Shown: one piece after another, positions 58,042 to 64,000 of the stretch
Layout of the letters: every line of letters starts with the position of its first letter
Position numbering within the stretch: position 1 is the first letter of the stretch
Source: Drechslerella dactyloides
Lineage: Eukaryota > Ascomycota > Orbiliomycetes > Orbiliales > Orbiliaceae
NCBI GenBank assembly: GCA_020064725.1
Contig: JAGTWJ010000002.1
Coordinates: 2,046,001 to 2,110,000 of the forward strand
Length of the DNA: 64,000 nt
Direction of reading: 5' to 3'
Position numbers and translations under genes: made by a program
The notes under the pieces: model-generated
What the model was told of the DNA's origin: nothing
The model's database searches: none
What the model saw: the letters and a program-made list of their open reading frames with translations, nothing else

Positions 58042-61000
58042 ATGGCAAAACGAGGCGCGACGGAGCAGATCACGAAGGACTCCTGGGAGAGGGACGAGGA
58101 CCAGGGAGGCAGAGATCGGTCCGAAGAGCCTGCAGAGATCGCCAGCCAGGCGGTCCTCGCAAAGAGAAAGTGCGTACACATATTGCATTCACACACGACG
58201 ACGACAACGACACATTGTCGCTAGACCGCCGCCGGGAACGCTCTTCTCCATCTGGGAAATAAAGGGTCCGTGCTAATTCATCTCATTCGTCCTTCAGGAT
58301 ACTAAAACCGAAGTCCCGTGTCGGCGGCGCATCCTCCGTCGCACCTGCACCCGCATCTTCTGGCCTGTTCAACTTTGGGCCGTCCGCTCCTCCTCCTCCC
58401 GCCGGCTCGACGTCTCTGTTTGGCCAACCACAAGCAGCAACTCCATCCAGAAGTAATATCTTTGGATCGCCAGCTGCCGCCCCTCCCGCTCCTGTCGCGT
58501 CCTCTCCAAACCCTTTCGCCCCGGCGTCTGCATCGCAGAAAACGCTTTTCCCGGGACTTTTTGGCACACCGGCGCAGGCAAACGCGACCCCGACGTTCTC
58601 CACTACCCCTGCTGGAGCCGCCTCGCAGGGGAATGCGGCATCGCAGCCCGCCTCGAATCTTTTCGGAACACCTGCCGGGCAAGCAAACACAGCACCAAAG
58701 CCGCTTTTTGGGACCCAGTCGGCTCAGGTACCGAAGCCAAGCCAGAACCTCTTCACCCCCGCTCAGATTCCCAATGGAACGGCCAACGCCGCTCTCTTCT
58801 CCGCACCTCAGGCTACAAAGCCTACAGAGCCCCGGGGCAGTCTGTTCGGATTCCCCAAAGCCACCTCCCAAAAGTCCGATGACGCACCCCCCAAGCGCTC
58901 CACCACTCCAACTGCGACTCCGACGAAGCAATCCTTCGGGCTCTTCGGAGATGGCGGCCCAAAACCGAATTCCGCCTTAGAATCCAATGCACATATGGGA
59001 GAATCTTCAAACAAGGTGCCCACACCTATCAAGCCTCTATTTGGTACACCGGCTCAGCCTGCCTCTCCCACCCAGAAGCTCAACAAGAGCAGCAGCGAGA
59101 TTCCGAATCCATTCAGCGGGGCAACTACCACAAAAAGCGGCAACCCCTTCGCTCAGAGCAATGCTACACCAAGTTCAAATTCTCTCTTCTCTTCACCCAA
59201 ACCTTCAGCAGGCGCGCCCACATCTCACGCCCCATCACCGAATTTTTTCAAACCCTCGACAGCCCAATCCGAAGCTAAAGAAGATGCTGTTGAATCCGGC
59301 AGCAAGATCGATCCAACCTCTCTTGAACCTCCAGTTGAGTCCGGTTTGACTAGAGATCAGATGCCGCTGTTCAATTGGTTGTATCAAGTACGGTGCCTCA
59401 ACAATCAGTTTGTAGACAAAGTCAAGCACGCGCTCTCCGACGACCCGTATTCCGATCTCTCGACCTGGGCAGACTTCTATCAGGCTCAGATCGCAAACTT
59501 TACGGCCCTCCGAATATCGCAGCAAGAGGAGGTGGAGAACGGTATGAATGTGGACGACCGGAATAACAATGAGCAGGAACCTGGTAAGCACTCAATCGGT
59601 TATTAGCAGATGCTATGCTACCCTTCACCATGAAAGCACCACTAACAATTCCGTGATCCACCTAGCGCTAGCCACACCTTCAAAAGCGTCGAAAATATTC
59701 GAATCCGCGCTAGGCTCAACATCATCCCAACCTCAACCTACGACCCAGCCCAAAGATCTATCAGAGCCATCCAACCCCCCAGCAGCCAGCTCTCTATTCC
59801 AGACAAAGCCTTCCACAGGACTTTTTGGGCAACCAGCTAGCAATCAGGCTGCTGCTGGTTCGAGTTCATCGACATTTGGCGCCTCTCTGTTCCCGTCGGC
59901 GACGGGTACAAAACCATCCAGTCTCTTTGGTACTAAGCCAGCAGCCGCCCCTGCTCCCGAGGCAAAGAATACACCTCTGTTTCAGTTCGGCTCTAGCAAC
60001 CAAACATCCAAGAGTATCTTTGACTCGAATTCTATCAAAGAATCCGACAACAATAAGCTATTTACTCCCAACTCGTTCGCCTGGAACAGCAAATCGAACT
60101 CGGCCGTTCCCTCGAATGCTTCCTCTCCTGGCAGCGTTCTTGCTAGCGGCACGGCCGGTATGAAGGATGTTTCTGCAGGCGGCTGGTCTAATCCCTTCAC
60201 ACAGGAAAACCCGCTCTTTATCACTAAGGATGATGATGATGACGAGGATGAGGAGGAGGGAGAGGGAGAAGGTGCCGGTGATGGCGATGAACACGATATC
60301 GCTATCGACGAAGACGCCGACGCTGACGAGCAGCCATCAGAAGAGAGCATTGTTGAAACAAGTTCGAGCGCGAACAAGACCGAGTCGAGCTCTACTTCGA
60401 TTTTCTCTGCGCAGCCTGCATCATCCGGCTCGCTCTTTGGTCGCGTAACATCCACTCCTACTCCTACATTCACTTTTGGACAATCTGCGGCTCCCAAGAC
60501 AGGCGCTGTAGGGCTTTTTGGCAACACCGCAGCACCAAATGATACCAAAACGTGGACCCCTGAGAAGGGTATCATATTCGGTAACCCGGCGGAGAGTAAC
60601 AAGAATGATGCCGCGACCAACGCCGCCCCCGCCCCAAGCCTATTTGGAGGCCAGGCGACCGCGTCCGGTAGTCTGTTTGGTAACAGCAGCAGCACAAGCG
60701 TGCCCTCGTTCAACTTCTCGATGCCAGCCAACGGCAAGAGTATATTCTCGAATCCACCTTCAAAACCCGCGACTCCTCCCGTGCTTTTCGGCGGGCAGCC
60801 CAGCGGCGGGCTAGCGCCTCCAGGTCCGCTCTTCGGGGGTCTATCGCCTGCGCCTTCGGATATCAGCACGCCTGGTGAAACCTCCAATAAGGAAGGAGGC
60901 GAAGACGAGAACGAACCATCCGACGAAGCTGGCCAAGTTGGAAACTCGAAAGATCTCTCCGGTCGGGGCCCTGGAGAGGAAGACGAAGATGAGGTGTTTG

Positions 61001-61314
61001 AAGCACGCTCATCCATCTACAACCTTGTCAAGGGCGCATATGTCAAGATTGGCATTGGGCGTCTACGCGTCCTTAAGAACCGGAATACGTTCAGATCCAG
61101 GATCGTAGTTAAGGTGGAGACGGGCAAGGTTTTGATGAATGTGGGCCTTCGGAAAGAGTTGGATTACGCGAAAGTGAGCGAGTCTGAGGCGAAGGGCAAA
61201 GTCGTAAAGGTCATTGAATTCCTTCAAGGTGGTGAATCCCGAGTCTGGGTCATGAAGGTTGGCACAGTTGAGCTTGCTCAAAAGCTTCGGAAGACCCTTG
61301 AAGAGAACAAATAA
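58042..61314 (+). CDS. nup2: FG nucleoporin Nup2/Nup50 with C-terminal RanBP1 domain
   Basis: Mobile nucleoplasmic-side nucleoporin that helps disassemble importin-alpha/cargo complexes with Ran. Exons 58042-58169, 58298-59583 and 59666-61314 encode 1020 residues. The N terminus (MAKRGATEQITKDSW) matches the Nup50 importin-alpha-binding motif. Many FG units follow (GLFG, SLFG, LFGTPA, NIFGSP), interrupted near residue 440-490 by an ordered helical block (LFNWLYQVRCLNNQFVDKVK). An acidic Asp/Glu run lies near residue 665. The last about 120 residues form a RanBP1-type Ran-binding domain (EVFEARSSIYNLVKGAYVKI, GIGRLRVLKN, SRIVVKVETGKVLMNVGL). Donors are GTGCGT and GTAAGC. The Nup50 motif, FG repeats and RanBP1 domain in this order make the family call secure. 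Confidence 0.93.
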
Positions 61315-64000
61315 ACCCCCGAGCCAAATTCACTATACAGGACGGGGTGTTCTTTGTTTTGGTAGCTAGACACAGCCCGTCGTCCTCAAACGCCGGGTGG
61401 TCTTGACACTAGCAAAGCCTGGCTATACGCCCGGCATCGTTTCGCTCTCCATTGGATCCGTTTAGCGATTTTGGTTGTCATTTTTTTTTTTTGGATTGCC
61501 AGGTTTTGGCTGCTTATCAATTTGCCTTCCGGTACATAGCATCCCCCCGTCTCCTTACAATCCGCTCTGTCATGCATCATCACCATCACCATCACCATCC
61601 CCCACAGCTCCACCTGCCCCATCCACTCGCCCATTGCCTGCTCACCCTTTTCCATACTTAATTATCTTTTCTTATTTCAACGACTGTATTATAGTGAGCA
61701 AGATTCTTCTTTTTTTCAGGTGAAAGCAAGCACGAGGCATGAAAGGACCGGCATTATTATACTGGCCAACGTTCACCAATGGTGTATTCAAATTTTTTTA
61801 GAAAATAAAAAGACGCAGACCGTTGGCACGTTGTGTCGGGCGGGCTGGCTGTTTACTCCCCGACTTTGAAATGCATTTATGCAAATGTTGGCGTAGGAAA
61901 CGTTTAAACTTGAAGATACAATGTCTGGAGAACAGTCAACGTAGGAACAAAGTAGTCTCGAGGCCAGACTTGCGGCGGCTGGCTCCGAGACTAGGAATAA
62001 AGTCCTATTGTGAAGTCAGATCCAAGATTTCGATCCCAAAACACCAGGCGCGTTATGTTTTTGTGATACGTCGTACACGAAATTGGTGCGGTTAGGCGGT
62101 GTACGAATGGGCTGCGAGACCTCGATATAATACGGCGTAATTCATTATAGCCAGATATTGCGTTAGTCTTATATAAGTTTATGTAAACTGCTAGTATGGC
62201 GCGCGTCCGCCGTGTAATTTTTCCCGATGGTGGGCCGGCGGCGGGCCTGGAACTCACTGTTAGGATTCATATGTAGTACAATATACCGCAGGCGATCTGC
62301 TATGGTTCCACAATTATCCGGCCTGATATACCCAACAAACTCTGTGGCTGAAGATGCGGCGCGCAATATTCATGCGGCGGGGCTATATCAGAATTTGTGT
62401 TTGGCCGTTGTTTGTTCGAGTGGAGAATGGGATTTAGACTTTTGTGGTGTTTAGACTGACATGTCGTGAATTTAGAGACAGTCCGTATGGTATATATCGC
62501 CTGATATTACTGCGTCGACGAAGAATCTGCGTGCATATCACTGTGCATATACTGACAATTTGTTAACTTACTAATCTGTTGCGCTGAAAGTTACAGTTAT
62601 AATTGTTCTGTATGGTTCTGACCATTGGATTAATGGTGTTTATTTGAACTTGGACTAGAGACCGCGTCCTCTGTTCTGGGATTGGTGTCAACGTGCAACA
62701 TGAGCTGTCGAGGACGACCGGACCACTGAAACCTTGTCCTGCAAGCCAGACTCTTTATCAAGAACAAAGAATTTGGCCTCCTTAAATTTAGCAAAACCAG
62801 GATAATAAGACTCAAGAATCCTATTCTATCAGTGGCAATTTTCCAGATTGCGATGGCTCATTTTCCAAGTTGCCATAAAATCCAGGACGCCTGCAGGAAG
62901 ATGCATCTCGGATGCCCTATCAGGTTTCCGATGCGGCTGTAGCAACAATACAGCTTTCTTATACCCCACGAATTGCACGAATGCCAGTAAAGACGTTCGA
63001 GAGGGCTCTTGGCTATCAAGGGCTTCTAACAGAGTATAAATAGCATCATCCTTACATAATTGTTAGGACGAGATATGTTTCGGGGAGGCGAAACCGGCCA
63101 GCTATTACATCGAGATATAGAGCGATAGGTTCGAGGAGGTTACCGACCCGTCCCGCTTGAATTCAAAGCATGCAGGTGACAATACAGCCACGGAGATCTG
63201 TAGTCCATTCACATTCACGAATTTAGCATTGCTGATTGATCGACAAGTTACGATCCTAACATAATGAGGCGATAGATTGCTCGAGCGCCCCACTTCCTCG
63301 AGTCGACAGCTGCAGCGAGTGTGAATATAGATGCATATCGATCCTACAAAGATACTTTCTTTTCGCGTGAATCGATCTATTGACTCTCCATGGCTTGCCA
63401 GCTGGCCAGGGGTAAGTATCGAGCTCGGGATATATGGCAATGTAGCCGAGAGGAGCTACATCTTTGAGGACGAGACGGGCGAATTTGCTCCTAGAGCTCT
63501 GTTTCCTTCATTCCGTAGCTAGAATCGAATCCTTGTTGATCGGGCTATAGCTTCGGCTGGCTATTTCTGCTCCTGTATCCGAATGTCGCATTGGAAGAAA
63601 TTTTTCTGAAGTTGTAGCCTAGCCACACGCTATAGTGTAGCTAGCCTATGATGATACTAGCTTGCAGATACACGGTTCGGCCCAACTTAACATGCAAACT
63701 GCTTTCTCCACTTCTGGGTCCATAATTCAAGCTTCCGCTATCGCTGTGTGCTTTATCATATGGCCAAGCAGACTTTGGTATGCTCCCGTAAACCGAATAC
63801 CCGTGAACTCTATAAGTTTGTGGCGGGACCAATAGGTGCTCACGCACATATATTTAGTAAAATACACGGCCCGAGATAAATTTCGCCACAAGTAGCTGCA
63901 GGTGCGTTTTCATCCGCGGATCTCGCTAGGTCTCGAGCGAGGTACGGGCGATCCATCAAGTTCAAAGATTTTAAGGCGGAGGCAATAGAAAAGTATTTTT
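61315..64000. other. gene-free right end of the window
   Basis: 2.7 kb. The first about 400 nt are the T-rich 3' flank of nup2, including a (CATCAC)n stretch near 61574. From about 61900 the sequence resembles the 34.4-36.8 kb region, with TATATA words and frequent stops. Short frames at 62227-62454 and 62848-63039 have some cysteines but no signal peptide, splice partner or known family. A neighbouring gene may begin beyond 64000. Confidence 0.5.

Noticed and set aside
62848..63039. Frame with a C...CGC...C pattern near the right end
   Set aside because: No ATG start, no signal peptide, only four cysteines and no splice-consistent first exon.

Overview
The window is nuclear DNA of a filamentous ascomycete (Pezizomycotina). 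The signs are short introns of about 50-170 nt with CTAAC/CTGAC-like branch points, pyrimidine-rich promoters, and a gene set typical of this group: a cellobiose dehydrogenase with a cellulose-binding module, a WSC-domain cell-surface protein, a multi-exon indoleamine dioxygenase, a concentrative nucleoside transporter, and large single-copy housekeeping genes. The order within Pezizomycotina cannot be fixed from sequence alone.

Layout. 1-9.1 kb: a possible coding fragment at the left edge, then poly(A)-binding protein (pab1, minus) divergent from a UBE3C/Hul5-type HECT ubiquitin ligase (plus). 9.1-12.9 kb: a long non-coding interval rich in simple repeats and CRE-like sites. 12.9-20.9 kb: an 87-residue stand-alone double-stranded-RNA-binding protein with a GC-AG intron, an F-box protein with a propeller-like C-terminal half (minus), a small GPI-anchor-like WSC protein (plus), and a 531-residue protein with an RRM-like N terminus and a disordered tail (plus). 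20.9-31.1 kb: a metabolic block with cellobiose dehydrogenase (plus), indoleamine 2,3-dioxygenase (minus) and a nucleoside transporter (minus).

31.1-37.5 kb is gene-poor and becomes visibly AT-rich, with no housekeeping genes. At its right end lies what I consider the most interesting item: a small two-exon gene for a cysteine-rich secreted peptide. It has ten cysteines in the mature part and a CxxxC...CxC arrangement like fungal defensin-like (CS-alpha-beta) peptides. It has its own TATA box and a conflict over which ATG is used. 37.7-50.0 kb: a NIT2-type omega-amidase and Nup85 (both minus), then the lipid-transfer autophagy protein Atg2 (plus). 52.2-61.3 kb: a serine-rich two-helix membrane protein (minus), a small SCP2 sterol-carrier protein ending in a peroxisomal AKL tripeptide (plus), and the FG nucleoporin Nup2/Nup50 with a C-terminal RanBP1 domain (plus). 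61.3-64.0 kb: no supportable gene.

Functional links are loose, as expected for a eukaryotic chromosome. Two genes (Nup85, Nup2/50) belong to the nuclear pore. CDH carries an XlnR-like and a CreA-like motif upstream, fitting plant-biomass degradation. The nucleoside transporter, omega-amidase and indoleamine dioxygenase are all nitrogen/amino-acid metabolism genes, and the transporter has GATA-type sites upstream. All exon boundaries were read by eye from splice signals, reading phase and family conservation, without transcript data.
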